A stretch of 64,000 nt of DNA from Paenibacillus sp. AN1007 (GCF_040702995.1 NZ_CP159992.1:3063501-3127500), one strand, 5' to 3'. Counted from the first letter of the stretch, positions 7,915-17,356 are shown. Numbers and translations are program-made. Notes: generated by a model from the letters alone, not told the origin.

Positions 7915-10869
7915 TTGAGCCTGCTTCACGCTGCTGTTATTTTGCCTTTTGCAGCTGGCATCTTTCTGTCCCTGCTGCACAGACTATTCAGTAAAATTCA
8001 TCTGGGATGGCTGGTACTGCTTGTACCGGCATCGTTATTCGTTTATTTTGCAAATCTGATTCCTGCTGTATCCCAGCGCCAACCGGTATCCGGTCAGATC
8101 CCATGGATTCCTTCCTTGGACATCGGATTTAATCTATATCTGGACGGACTGAGCTTGCTGTTAACGCTTCTGATTAGCGGGATCGGTGTACTTGTCGTCT
8201 TTTACTCCATTTTTTATATGAGCAAAACAGAGGCACTGAACCGCTTCTACCTCTATCTGTTAATGTTCATGGGAGCGATGCTTGGCGTCGTATTGTCAGA
8301 CAATATGATTGTACTGTATGCCTTCTGGGAGCTCACAAGTATTACTTCATTTTTGTTAATCGCCTTTCACTACAAGCGCAAAGCTTCAACATCCGGCGCA
8401 CAAAAATCATTCCTGATTACCGTCTTTGGCGGGTTTGCCATGCTGGCCGGATTCATGCTGATGTATCTGATGACAGGCACCTTCAGCATCCGTGCAACCA
8501 TTATGGAATGGGGACAGATTCAGGATAGTTCGTTGTTCCTGCCCGCCCTTGTTCTGATTCTGATTGGAGCGTTCACGAAATCGGCACAATTCCCGTTTCA
8601 CATCTGGCTTCCCGATGCCATGGAAGCTCCAACACCTGTTAGTGCGTACCTGCACTCTGCCACCATGGTCAAAGCTGGACTGTACGTGGTTGCCCGCTTC
8701 ACACCCATCTTTGGTGGTCAGGGATTATGGTTCTGGTTGGTAACCGGAGTGGGACTGCTCACATTGAGTTACGGATCATTTCTAGCTGTGAAGAAAAATG
8801 ATCTCAAAGCCATTCTTGCCTATTCAACCATCTCTCAACTGGGTCTGATTATGTCCCTATTCGGGGTCGGATCTGCTGCTCTCTATTTCGGATATGGCGA
8901 ATCCTCGGCATTGTATACCGCAGCAATCACGGCTGCGCTGCTCCATCTATTCAATCACGGGACATTCAAAGCCGCACTGTTTATGGTTGCCGGCATTGTC
9001 GATCACGAGACAGGCACAAGGGACATCCGCAAACTTGGCGGACTGGCAGCATTCATGCCGATCACGTTCAGCCTGGCTCTCATCGGCTCACTCGCCATGG
9101 CAGGTATCCCGCCTTTTAACGGATTTATCAGTAAGGAATTGTTCTTTCAAGCCATGGTACAAAGCACAGATCTCCGTATCTTTGGCTTAGGTTCATGGAG
9201 TATCCTGCTCCCTGTTATCGCGTGGCTGGCCAGTATATTTACCCTGATCTACGCTCTCATTTTCGTGTTCAAAACATTCCTCGGTCGTAGCCGAAATGAG
9301 CTTCCAGCCGAGAAATTACATGAAGCGCCTGCCGGTCTGCTCATTCCACCGATCATTCTGGGAACTCTCGTCATCACATTTGGACTCTTTCCAGACCTCC
9401 TGTCGGGGTCGCTGATCGAACCGGCGATGGCAGCCGTTCTTCCTTCCCTCGTGAATGGAGATGAACGCTTTGATGTACATTTCTCTTTATGGCATGGCTG
9501 GACTCCCGAATTGTTCATGACCATCGGTGTTGTTGTACTCGGTGTCATGCTTTACAAGCTGCTGCCACGATGGAGGAATATTTATGAGCACTATCCACAG
9601 GGATTGACGATCAACAACATGTACCATGTTGTTCTGGACAACGTACAGCACTATGCACGCAGGTGGACCGAAGCTTATATGAATGGCTCCGTTCGTAATT
9701 ACCTGGTTTATATTTTTTCCTTCACAGTCGCTTTGCTGGTCTACGCATTTTTCCGCTCTGGAGAAAATATTACCTGGAATGTACAGGATCATGCACCTTA
9801 CTCGTTCTATGAAGTGGTGCTGCTGATTACATTGATTGCAGCTGCTGTCTCTATCCCTTTTGCCAAGAACCGGTTATCTGCCGTCATTATGACCGGCGCT
9901 GTCGGTTATCTGGTTACGTTGCTGTTCGTCCTGTTCCGTGCACCAGATTTGGCACTGACACAGATGATCGTAGAGACCGTCTCCGTAGCGCTGTTCCTGC
10001 TCTGTTTCTACCATCTGCCTGAGTTACAGCGTGGGAAGTCAAGTCCCCGTTATATAACGGTCAATATGATTGTAGCCATTTCTGTCGGAGTGGTGATGAC
10101 CATGGTTGCTCTTGCTGCCAGCGGTACAGCTTCACTCGACAGCATATCCGCTTTCTTTCTTCAGGAAGCATACAGTTCAGCAGGCGGGAAAAACGTCGTG
10201 AATGTGCTCCTGGTTGACTTCCGCGGCTACGATACGATGCTGGAGATTATGGTTCTTGGTGTGGCCTCTCTATCCATCTATTCCATGATCAATCTGAACC
10301 TCGAAGCCAAAGATCTCGGAGCCAGACTGAAATTCCGTAAGAAAGAAGAAAAACAAGACGAAGAAGCCGAACTCGATGACGAGGCAGACAACACCAAAAA
10401 ATACGGAAACCGCGAGCGCAGTACATTGTCTTGGGACACGGTACCCCTGCAGAGTAATGATGTGCTCCTGCAAACGACGACAAAAGTGGTTGTATTTATC
10501 ATCCTGACCTTCGCGATGCATCTGTTCTTTGCCGGACACCATAATCCAGGCGGAGGATTTATTGGCGGCCTCGTCACAGCAGCAGCCCTTGTGCTTATCG
10601 CTCTTGCCTTCAGTACAGATACGATACGCAAAGCGCTGCCCATCGATTTCCGAAGTTTGACAGCCATCGGTTTGGGCATAGCCCTGCTCACTGGTGCAGG
10701 TTCATTCCTGTTCGGTGTTCCATTCCTCAGCCAGACATTCGGATATTTCGAACTTCCACTGCTGGGTGAGACGGAACTTGCCACAGCGATGCTGTTCGAT
10801 CTTGGCGTATATCTCGCTGTTCTGGGCGTCACCATGACTATCATTTTACAGATCGGGGAGGATCGTTGA
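7915..10869 (+). CDS. mrpA: Mrp Na+/H+ antiporter subunit A fused to subunit B
   Basis: Largest membrane subunit of the multisubunit Mrp cation/proton antiporter, about 984 residues. The body is a NuoL-like proton-channel protein (for example the KSAQFPFHIWLPDAMEAPTP segment). A cytosolic charged linker (~820-850) leads into a complete MrpB domain of about 145 residues (marker HHNPGGGFIGG), so A and B form one polypeptide as in group 2 Mrp systems. An ATG lies at 7867, but TTG at 7915 is the likely start: GGGGGTG lies seven bases upstream and the product then begins MSLLHAAVILPF, as is usual for the family. First gene of a tight six-gene operon; mrpC follows after one base. Confidence 0.95.
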   Translation: MSLLHAAVILPFAAGIFLSLLHRLFSKIHLGWLVLLVPASLFVYFANLIPAVSQRQPVSGQIPWIPSLDIGFNLYLDGLSLLLTLLISGIGVLVVFYSIFYMSKTEALNRFYLYLLMFMGAMLGVVLSDNMIVLYAFWELTSITSFLLIAFHYKRKASTSGAQKSFLITVFGGFAMLAGFMLMYLMTGTFSIRATIMEWGQIQDSSLFLPALVLILIGAFTKSAQFPFHIWLPDAMEAPTPVSAYLHSATMVKAGLYVVARFTPIFGGQGLWFWLVTGVGLLTLSYGSFLAVKKNDLKAILAYSTISQLGLIMSLFGVGSAALYFGYGESSALYTAAITAALLHLFNHGTFKAALFMVAGIVDHETGTRDIRKLGGLAAFMPITFSLALIGSLAMAGIPPFNGFISKELFFQAMVQSTDLRIFGLGSWSILLPVIAWLASIFTLIYALIFVFKTFLGRSRNELPAEKLHEAPAGLLIPPIILGTLVITFGLFPDLLSGSLIEPAMAAVLPSLVNGDERFDVHFSLWHGWTPELFMTIGVVVLGVMLYKLLPRWRNIYEHYPQGLTINNMYHVVLDNVQHYARRWTEAYMNGSVRNYLVYIFSFTVALLVYAFFRSGENITWNVQDHAPYSFYEVVLLITLIAAAVSIPFAKNRLSAVIMTGAVGYLVTLLFVLFRAPDLALTQMIVETVSVALFLLCFYHLPELQRGKSSPRYITVNMIVAISVGVVMTMVALAASGTASLDSISAFFLQEAYSSAGGKNVVNVLLVDFRGYDTMLEIMVLGVASLSIYSMINLNLEAKDLGARLKFRKKEEKQDEEAELDDEADNTKKYGNRERSTLSWDTVPLQSNDVLLQTTTKVVVFIILTFAMHLFFAGHHNPGGGFIGGLVTAAALVLIALAFSTDTIRKALPIDFRSLTAIGLGIALLTGAGSFLFGVPFLSQTFGYFELPLLGETELATAMLFDLGVYLAVLGVTMTIILQIGEDR

Positions 10870-10870
10870 T

Positions 10871-11209
10871 ATGGAAATTTTGATGTGTGTGGCCGTAGGC
10901 ATTTTGTTCGCGGTTGCCGTCTTTCTCATCTTGTCACGGAGCCTGCTCCGCATCGTGCTTGGCATGTCCATTCTGACACACGGGGTGCATCTGCTGTTAA
11001 TTACTATGTCTCGTCTCAAAACCGGTGCTCCTCCATTACTCGGAGAAATGGCTGAGAAATATGTTGATCCGCTGCCTCAGGCCCTAATTCTGACGTCAAT
11101 TGTTATCAATTTTGGCCTGACTGCTTTCTTCTTTGTTCTGTCTTATCGTTCTTATCTGAAGCTGAAGACGGACGATATGGAAGAAGTAAGGAGGCGCCCA
11201 TATGAATAA
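10871..11209 (+). CDS. mrpC: Mrp Na+/H+ antiporter subunit C
   Basis: A 112-residue, three-helix membrane subunit homologous to NuoK, part of the Mrp complex for Na+/H+ exchange, pH and salt tolerance. The ATG follows GGGGAGGATCGTTGAT, so the ribosome site lies inside the end of mrpA. Its last eight bases overlap the start of mrpD, typical of translational coupling. The conserved PLPQALILTSIVI segment (~70-85) identifies the family. Confidence 0.95.
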   Translation: MEILMCVAVGILFAVAVFLILSRSLLRIVLGMSILTHGVHLLLITMSRLKTGAPPLLGEMAEKYVDPLPQALILTSIVINFGLTAFFFVLSYRSYLKLKTDDMEEVRRRPYE

Positions 11210-12680
11210 TCTTGTCGTGCTGCCGATCCTGCTTCCACTGATCACCGGGGTTCTTGCCCTGCTGTTCTTCCGGAGAGTATATATACAGCGTTTCGTGAGT
11301 GTTGTCGGGCTGTTGGCTGCGGCTGCGGCCTCTACGATACTTATCATTCGTGTAGCTCAATCTGGCGTTCTGACGCTGAATATGGGCGGCTGGTCAGCTC
11401 CTTACGGCATCGTGCTTGTTGCCGACATGGTCGCAGCTCTGCTTGTGGTGGCTGCATCCATTATTGCGCTGGCCTGCCTGCTCTATGCGTTTCGAAGCAT
11501 CAACAAGGAACGGGAGCAGCATCATTTTTATCCATTTTTTCATTTTCTGATTGCAGGTGTGAATGCCTCTTTTCTCACCGGTGACTTGTTCAACTTGTTT
11601 GTCAGCTTTGAACTGATGCTGATCTCCTCCTATGCACTTATCGTGCTTGGGGGAACGGAAAGACAGCTGCGCGAGACGATCAAATATGTATTGATTAATA
11701 TAGTATCCTCCGCTTTATTTGTAGCTTCAATAGGCTTTCTCTATTCGATCACAGGTACGCTGAACATGGCCGACTTGTCGGTTCGAATTGCGGAAGTCGG
11801 TCAGAGCGGAGTTGTCACGCTGATTGCCGTCCTTTTCCTCATCGTATTCAGTATTAAAGCCGGTTTATTTCTATTCTTCTGGTTGTCCGGCTCTTATGCA
11901 GCACCGCCCGCTGTTGTTACTGCACTGTTCGCAGGTCTGCTCACCAAAGTTGGCCTGTATGCCATTGTGCGGACCTTTACTCTGATTTTCTATCATGATC
12001 CGGACTTCTTCCATGCCTTGATTGGCTGGATGGCTGGTGCAACGATGGTTCTGGGGGTGGTTGGTGCGATCTCGTATCGTGATGTGAACAAGATTCTGAT
12101 CTATAACGTCGTGGCTGGTGTTGGATTCGTTGCATTCGGAATGGCCGCGGCCAGCCGTACTGCGCTGGAAGGGCTGCTGTTCTATATGCTGCATGATATG
12201 CTGATCAAAACGCTTCTTTTCCTGCTCGGGGGTGCTCTAATTGCCGTAGCGGGTACATCGAGACTCGACAACATGGGTGGACTGATCCAGCGTTATCCGG
12301 TGCTGGGGTGGATGTTTTTCATCAGCGCACTTGCACTTGCGGGCCTGCCTCCATTCAGTGGATTCCCCGGAAAACTGCTGCTTTTTGAAGGCGGCCTGGA
12401 GGCTGGATTATATGGTTTAACCGGTATAGCCGTGCTCTCAAGTCTGCTCATGCTGTATTCTGTACTCCGCATCTTCATTCAGGCATTTTGGGGTGAGCCT
12501 CCTGCGGGTATGGCCAGACGTCCTTACGCGGTGAACGGCCTGCTGATTCCTGCCGGAATTTTGTTTGCATTCATCATCGTCATGGGCCTGGGCGCTGAGG
12601 GCATGTTCCAGCTGACTTCCCGCGCTGGCGATATTCTGCTGCATCCCAATATTTATATTGATGCCGTATTGAAGGAGTAG
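11202..12680 (+). CDS. mrpD: Mrp Na+/H+ antiporter subunit D
   Basis: A 492-residue NuoM/N-like proton-translocating subunit with about 14 predicted membrane segments. Typical family segments are FNLFVSFELMLISSY (~130-145), a Lys-containing helix around LFLFFWLSG, and LAGLPPFSGFPGK (~380-392). The ATG has AGGAGGCGCCCAT upstream and overlaps mrpC by eight bases. It should form, with MrpA, the ion-conducting core of the complex. The length is normal for the family. Confidence 0.95.
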   Translation: MNNLVVLPILLPLITGVLALLFFRRVYIQRFVSVVGLLAAAAASTILIIRVAQSGVLTLNMGGWSAPYGIVLVADMVAALLVVAASIIALACLLYAFRSINKEREQHHFYPFFHFLIAGVNASFLTGDLFNLFVSFELMLISSYALIVLGGTERQLRETIKYVLINIVSSALFVASIGFLYSITGTLNMADLSVRIAEVGQSGVVTLIAVLFLIVFSIKAGLFLFFWLSGSYAAPPAVVTALFAGLLTKVGLYAIVRTFTLIFYHDPDFFHALIGWMAGATMVLGVVGAISYRDVNKILIYNVVAGVGFVAFGMAAASRTALEGLLFYMLHDMLIKTLLFLLGGALIAVAGTSRLDNMGGLIQRYPVLGWMFFISALALAGLPPFSGFPGKLLLFEGGLEAGLYGLTGIAVLSSLLMLYSVLRIFIQAFWGEPPAGMARRPYAVNGLLIPAGILFAFIIVMGLGAEGMFQLTSRAGDILLHPNIYIDAVLKE

Positions 12681-13163
12681 ATGTCTATGGCCTTTCAAAT
12701 TGTACTCAATCTTATCATTGCCTTTGTCTGGATGTTTCTAAATAATGCCTGGAACGGTATTGGTTTTCTGATTGGATATATGCTCGGGCTGCTGTTGATC
12801 GGAGGTATGCGCCGTTTCTTCCCGCAGCGCTTTTACATTGTTCGGGTCTGGGCGATCCTTAAGCTAATTATGCTGCTGTTTAAAGAACTCGTTCGAGCAA
12901 GCATCGGGGTTATTCGCGAGATTATCAAACCTAAGCTCGACATTCGTCCAGGCATTTTCACCTATCGAACCCAATTATCCTCAGATTGGGAAGTGACCCT
13001 GCTCTGTCTAATGATCTCATTGACACCAGGATCGCTGCCCCTCGAAATCTCGGGCAATCAGCGTAAGCTTTTTATACACGCACTGGACATCAAAGATGAA
13101 GAAAAACTGAGAAATGACATCCAGAATACCTTTGAAAAAGCAATCATGGAGGTGACACGTTAA
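12681..13163 (+). CDS. mrpE: Mrp Na+/H+ antiporter subunit E
   Basis: A 160-residue subunit with two or three N-terminal membrane segments and a cytosolic C-terminal domain, needed for assembly and activity of Mrp complexes. The signature TLLCLMISLTPGSLPLEIS (~106-124) is typical. It starts directly after the mrpD stop; its own TAA overlaps the mrpF ATG (TAATG). Its place in the operon and its size match MrpE of Bacillales. Confidence 0.93.
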   Translation: MSMAFQIVLNLIIAFVWMFLNNAWNGIGFLIGYMLGLLLIGGMRRFFPQRFYIVRVWAILKLIMLLFKELVRASIGVIREIIKPKLDIRPGIFTYRTQLSSDWEVTLLCLMISLTPGSLPLEISGNQRKLFIHALDIKDEEKLRNDIQNTFEKAIMEVTR

Positions 13164-13447
13164 TGTTATCCTCACTGCTGTTTATCTCGCTGCTCATTCT
13201 ATCTTTGGCGATTCTGGCCTGCTTGTACCGGGTTCTTCGCGGACCTTCCATGGCCGACCGCATTACCGCACTCGATACGATCGGTATCAATGTCATCGCC
13301 ATTGTAGCCGTACTTTCCATGATGCTGCAGACACAAGCATATTTGGATATTATTTTGCTGATCGGCATTCTCGCTTTTCTAAGCACGGTGGCATTTGCAC
13401 GCTATATCGAACGAGGGGCGGTGTTTAAAAATGAAGGAGATCGTTAG
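13163..13447 (+). CDS. mrpF: Mrp Na+/H+ antiporter subunit F
   Basis: A 94-residue, three-helix subunit. The segment RVLRGPSMADRITALDTIG (~22-40) is the MrpF/MnhF hallmark. GGAGGTGACACGTTA precedes the ATG, which overlaps the mrpE stop. It overlaps the proposed mrpG start by 17 bases. In related systems this subunit has been linked to cholate and Na+ efflux; no substrate can be told here. Confidence 0.93.
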   Translation: MLSSLLFISLLILSLAILACLYRVLRGPSMADRITALDTIGINVIAIVAVLSMMLQTQAYLDIILLIGILAFLSTVAFARYIERGAVFKNEGDR

Positions 13448-13823
13448 CGGAACGGCTGAAACAGCGATTGGTGTGCTTGTACTGCTTGGTGCCCTGCTCA
13501 GCGCTCTTAGTGCATTCGGACTCCTTCGCCTGCCTGACGTATACTTGCGTGCTCACGCTGCCACCAAAAGCATGACGCTTGGCGTGTTTTGTGTACTGAG
13601 TGGTGCATTTTTCTTCTTTTGGTACTTTGACAACTATATCAGTGCCCGCCTGCTGCTCGGTATTCTGTTTGTGTTCATCACAGCGCCTGTAGCCGGACAT
13701 CTGAATGGCCGAGCTGCTTACCGAACCGATGTGCCTCTGTGGGAGCAAAGTGTGCAGGACGAACTCGAACCGCTGTTAAAAGGGAAAAAGATGAATCACG
13801 AAGCGAAGGACATGATGGAATAG
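13431..13823 (+). CDS. mrpG: Mrp Na+/H+ antiporter subunit G
   Basis: A 130-residue, three-helix subunit from the ATG at 13431 (MKEIVSG). An upstream in-frame ATG at 13395 would add 12 non-family residues and overlap mrpF further. The signature GLLRLPDVYLRAHAATKS is clear. The hydrophilic tail (after ~105) is charged and variable. Last gene of the operon, which therefore has the order A/B-C-D-E-F-G. A foldback repeat and a strong terminator follow. Confidence 0.93.
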   Translation: MKEIVSGTAETAIGVLVLLGALLSALSAFGLLRLPDVYLRAHAATKSMTLGVFCVLSGAFFFFWYFDNYISARLLLGILFVFITAPVAGHLNGRAAYRTDVPLWEQSVQDELEPLLKGKKMNHEAKDMME

Positions 13824-13889
13824 CTTATATAAATTGATTAAACGGTTTACACGGAACACTCCGATGACAGAATAACCTTCCGACCGCTG

Positions 13890-13990
13890 TTATCCACAGA
13901 TTTTTTTGATTCCCTTTCCAAAGGGGAAAATCCGGGGATAAAGGCGAAGTGTATGCTTCCGATGTTAGCTTTCTTTCAGAAAGCTTTTAG
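13890..13990 (+). repeat. Dispersed intergenic foldback repeat, copy A
   Basis: Shares order and orientation of several blocks with 61274-61365: an ATCC..(C/A)GATTTTTTGAT arm, an AAATCCGGGGA arm, TATGCTTCCGATG or CATGCTTCCGATG, and TTTCAGAAA(G/A)CTTT. The two arms (13890-13904 and 13927-13941) pair with two or three mismatches. It lies in the 372-bp gap after mrpG. No gene was seen in that gap; it also holds the operon terminator. Origin and function unknown. Confidence 0.6.
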
Positions 13991-14078
13991 CTTCGCTTGT
14001 TCAGGTTTTTTCTGTCCTCTCCGTTAATTTGTAAAAAATAATTCAACTTATATCGTGGCAAATATAAAGTGAAACAAC

Positions 14079-14130
14079 ATACCCCGGAGGATGTATCGCT
14101 TCTTTAGCGACTTTCCTCCGGGGTATTTCT
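14079..14130 (+). terminator. Terminator of the mrp operon
   Basis: A perfect 13-bp stem, ATACCCCGGAGGA (14079-14091) with its complement at 14114-14126. An inner TCGCT/AGCGA pairing extends the hairpin, and TTTCTGAT follows. It lies between the convergent mrp operon and esterase gene. Confidence 0.75.
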
Positions 14131-14195
14131 GATACCATTTCATTGGGTTAGTATACTCCGATTCAGCTCAAAAGTATCGACTCGTCATTCTTTTC

Positions 14196-15371
14196 TCAAA
14201 AGCCGTTTAAACCTTGGCGTTTCAAATCCGCAGCCACAATGCGAGCAAGCTGCGCAGCTCCCTGACGATTCGGGTGCAGGCTGTCGCCATTCATATACAG
14301 TGCCAACGTTGCAGCCGGACCAATAGAAGTAAAGTATGCAGAGCTTAACTTGTTCAAGTCCATGAGAGTTACACCCTCTTCTTGTGCCAACGCACGTGTA
14401 GAGGCATTATACCAGCGGTTCTCCGCTTGATGCACATTTGCCGAGTTAAAGTCTGTGGCCCGGCCCTGAGGTGTAGAGAGAACCACCGTGGCTCCTTTAC
14501 TCTTCGCCTGACGAACCATATCCCGCATAATTTCCTTGAATTGTGCTTCTGTTGTATTGTTTTTGGCATTGGTATCGTTAATTCCAAGCTGCAGTATGAA
14601 GTAATCACCCGGTTTGATATACTTCAGAATGGCTTCCATCTGTCCGTCATTACGGAATCCTCTGGCAATCTGCCCGCCTGTCGCCATATTACGAACCTGG
14701 AAGGTCGCATTATTCACATAAGATGGGAGCATCTGTCCCCAGCCTCCCTGCACGCTGCTGCCAAGCGGATAATAATTGCACACCGTCGAATCTCCGCCGA
14801 TATAGATTGTGCGATTGGTCACGGGCTGGTTGGACAGTTTTCTTATTTCAAGTGCACTAAGCGTAAACGCGGTGCCCTCCTTGCCCTCGGTGATCAGCAG
14901 ATTTAGCTGTCCGTCGGTCACCGGAATCTGAAATTGATCTGATGCTCCGTTTCCCGTCATATTCATGATCTGGTAGACCCCCTCTGCCGCTACACTGGCT
15001 CTGGAGGTATTACCCAGAATCACTTTGACCTCATACAACCCATTCGGCAGATCAACATTAAAGGTGTTATCACTTTTTGTTCCAAACTTCAGGAATTGAA
15101 CTGCATCACTACGAACACCACTGCCTGAAGCGGAAACATTCCTCATATTAGCAGGTGTGTTGAAACCAAAACCCTTTGAAGGGGTATAGGCGGTTGAGGC
15201 AGACACTCCGATATATCCGTTCTCTACTGCTCCAGCACCAAAATCAAATTTGTAGTGATCCGATGCAGCCTCGGCTATCTCTCCTTGATCACCGCCAAAT
15301 CCAACTGCAAGCGTACATGCAGCAAGTACAGTACATAACATTATCCGTAAAGAAGTTGACCATTTCATCAT
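14196..15371 (-). CDS. Secreted SGNH/GDSL esterase, rhamnogalacturonan acetylesterase-like (CE12 type)
   Basis: About 391 residues, probably removing acetyl groups from pectin-type polysaccharide outside the cell. A signal peptide (~1-37, ending near AEAA) is followed by a malectin/CBM-like beta domain (~40-180) and the SGNH hydrolase domain (~190-390). Visible SGNH blocks are IGGDST (nucleophile Ser), the GGQIARGF block, GINDTN (block III) and DSLHPN with catalytic Asp and His. Two-domain layout resembles Bacillus YxiM/RhgT-type enzymes. ATG at 15371 follows GAGAGGAG with six bases spacing. An alpha/beta hydrolase gene lies 66 bp upstream on the same strand, suggesting a small deacetylation operon. 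Confidence 0.85.
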   Translation of the reverse strand: MMKWSTSLRIMLCTVLAACTLAVGFGGDQGEIAEAASDHYKFDFGAGAVENGYIGVSASTAYTPSKGFGFNTPANMRNVSASGSGVRSDAVQFLKFGTKSDNTFNVDLPNGLYEVKVILGNTSRASVAAEGVYQIMNMTGNGASDQFQIPVTDGQLNLLITEGKEGTAFTLSALEIRKLSNQPVTNRTIYIGGDSTVCNYYPLGSSVQGGWGQMLPSYVNNATFQVRNMATGGQIARGFRNDGQMEAILKYIKPGDYFILQLGINDTNAKNNTTEAQFKEIMRDMVRQAKSKGATVVLSTPQGRATDFNSANVHQAENRWYNASTRALAQEEGVTLMDLNKLSSAYFTSIGPAATLALYMNGDSLHPNRQGAAQLARIVAADLKRQGLNGF

Positions 15372-15436
15372 CAAGCACTCCTCTCGAATTAAAATGACAC
15401 GATTTGTACCCCTAAGGACCCTGATTGAGATAAAAA

Positions 15437-16456
15437 TTATAAGACTTGCTGCAGCCAGTCATAGGCTCTTGCACCGCTAATCTCATGTCCTCCTGCAAAA
15501 TAATCGGCATCCAGTGCCTGTCCAGCATCCGCATGTGTGTAGATCTTTTTCAAGCGTTCGTGAGCCTCCTGCGCCGAATGAAGTGGAAACACAAGGTCTT
15601 CACTCCCAATCTCCAGAAAAAGAGGTCTTGGAGCAATCAGACCGATGATATCCGGCAGCTCGGCTTCCTGTAAAATCCCCGGGATATAGTTATCAAGACA
15701 ATGATTGCGATCCAGTATACTCCCGTGGAAAGTGCTTGCATAGCCGCTAACAACAGCAGCTTTACATCGTTCATCCAGAGCAGCCGTGAAAGCTGTAACC
15801 AATCCGCCGCCCGAAATACCCATACTTCCGATTCGCTCTGTGTCCACTTCCGGACGCGTCAGCAAATAATCCAGTACACGTCTGGTTTCATATACACGAT
15901 GTCCTGCAAGAGTGTGACCTGACATAAGCAGATGCGCAGCGATCTTGGTGCATGAGCTTGTCCCTGGTGGCGCTTCACGGTCCTCCTCCAACCTTCGATC
16001 ACCAAAACCCAGCAGTTCCGGCGCCGCAACGATGTAACCCCGCTTCACGAGAGCTAACGCGAAATCTTTGTGTAATCCTGGCTCTCCCTTACGCGGTGAA
16101 CCATCCGGCTCCAAACCACAGATTTCCCGGCTTCCGTACCCATGGCCATGACAAGCAATAACAGCGGGTATCTCCTTGTAGGTAGCGCTTACATTTTGGG
16201 GTGTCAGAATATACACAGGCATACGCAACCCTGCATAGGTTGTAATTTCAATCCTTTCCCGGATGTACCCATCACATACGTTATGCTCCAGTACGACAGG
16301 ATTTAATGCTGCTGTCACCGTCGGAGAACCACCTAGTCGCTCTTGTACATGTGTGCGCAATTCTTGCTGCCATAACGCCAAAGGCTGCTCCGCGTCATAG
16401 GCAGAACGACCCCGAAGATTGGTTTGCTGCTGCAGATAAGCTTCGATATCGGACAT
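15437..16456 (-). CDS. Alpha/beta hydrolase, acetyl-xylan-esterase/dienelactone-hydrolase-like
   Basis: A 339-residue cytoplasmic hydrolase with no signal peptide. The fold shows the oxyanion segment VIACHGHGYG (~100-110), nucleophile elbow GISGGG (~218-223), an acidic residue in EIGSEDLVF (~285-293) and a C-terminal His in AGGHEIS (~322-328). These fit a Ser-Asp-His triad of the large acetyl-esterase group. The true substrate cannot be told; the neighbour is a secreted acetylesterase, so removal of acyl groups from imported sugars is plausible. ATG follows GGAGGGATACTGGACG. Confidence 0.75.
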   Translation of the reverse strand: MSDIEAYLQQQTNLRGRSAYDAEQPLALWQQELRTHVQERLGGSPTVTAALNPVVLEHNVCDGYIRERIEITTYAGLRMPVYILTPQNVSATYKEIPAVIACHGHGYGSREICGLEPDGSPRKGEPGLHKDFALALVKRGYIVAAPELLGFGDRRLEEDREAPPGTSSCTKIAAHLLMSGHTLAGHRVYETRRVLDYLLTRPEVDTERIGSMGISGGGLVTAFTAALDERCKAAVVSGYASTFHGSILDRNHCLDNYIPGILQEAELPDIIGLIAPRPLFLEIGSEDLVFPLHSAQEAHERLKKIYTHADAGQALDADYFAGGHEISGARAYDWLQQVL

Positions 16457-16573
16457 CGTCCAGTATCCCTCCTGTATGTGCTGGTATAATACAAATCTAG
16501 AATTGAAATATTTGGTAACCTCACTCTATTATAGTACTAGAAGTAAACTCCCCACCACCTTTAGTTTATGACT

Positions 16574-17326
16574 TCAGACCACTTTTTCAACTTTAAAACA
16601 CCGTGTCAGCAGGCTTGAAAGAAGTAAAGTTATGACCAGTACGCCGGCACTAAGTAAAGCATAGCGGAAGTCCAGGAAACTGAAATCCATCCGTAAATAG
16701 TTGACTGCTGGAAATGCGGCGACGATGCCAACCAAAATCATAACTCTATACATCTTCAGCACCATTTCACTCCCATTAGTGGCCCACACAACAGCATTGG
16801 CAAGGTAGAGAAATGCACCGATGCACAGTAATATGGTTAAACCGGAAGAAAAAAAATGGACTGATCCTATAGATCTGAACCCCAAAGCGGTAAATACAAA
16901 CCAGATGAGAACACCATTAATCAATGCCATCGCGACCACACGAATGAATGCAAATAACCACACAGCAAGCATGATTTTATTAGGCTTCGACACTACTGCC
17001 AGCAGAAAACTCAGATTTTTTTCGGCCTTTTCTTTGGTAAAGAACTGCAGTACGTGTGGAATGCCTACATAAAGTGCAAACACTAGTGCAGACGATAGGA
17101 AACCGACCGCCATTATAGAATTTGTAAAGATCAAACGATGCTCCTGGCTTTTATTTAACTGATGCAGCAGCGGAATCATCCCATCGATAGACAGGCCCAG
17201 ATCAGCTTCTATCTCCCCCAGCTGACCTAACGTAAACACAAAAAATATGCCGAACATCAACGCCTGCATCGTCAAAGATCTCTTCCAATTCAGGGTTTTT
17301 ATATCTTTCCTTAATAATGCGAGCAA
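16574..17326 (-). CDS. ABC-2 type transporter permease
   Basis: A 250-residue integral membrane protein with about six membrane segments and a short cytosolic N-terminus (LLRKDIKTLNW), the usual pattern for permeases of two-component ABC exporters. It starts at a TTG (17326) with GGAGGGG seven bases upstream, and lies 30 bp after the ATPase gene, so they form one operon. The substrate is unknown; small ABC-2 pairs of this kind export peptides, drugs or lipids. No regulatory gene adjoins it. Confidence 0.8.
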   Translation of the reverse strand: MLALLRKDIKTLNWKRSLTMQALMFGIFFVFTLGQLGEIEADLGLSIDGMIPLLHQLNKSQEHRLIFTNSIMAVGFLSSALVFALYVGIPHVLQFFTKEKAEKNLSFLLAVVSKPNKIMLAVWLFAFIRVVAMALINGVLIWFVFTALGFRSIGSVHFFSSGLTILLCIGAFLYLANAVVWATNGSEMVLKMYRVMILVGIVAAFPAVNYLRMDFSFLDFRYALLSAGVLVITLLLSSLLTRCFKVEKVV

Positions 17327-17356
17327 GAATAGCCCCTCCCTCTCCAGCAGATTACT

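Noticed and set aside
10270..10844. Long minus-strand open frame (188 codons) inside mrpA
   Set aside because: Antisense to the strongly conserved MrpB domain; composition rich in Ser/Arg typical of reverse reading; no ribosome site.
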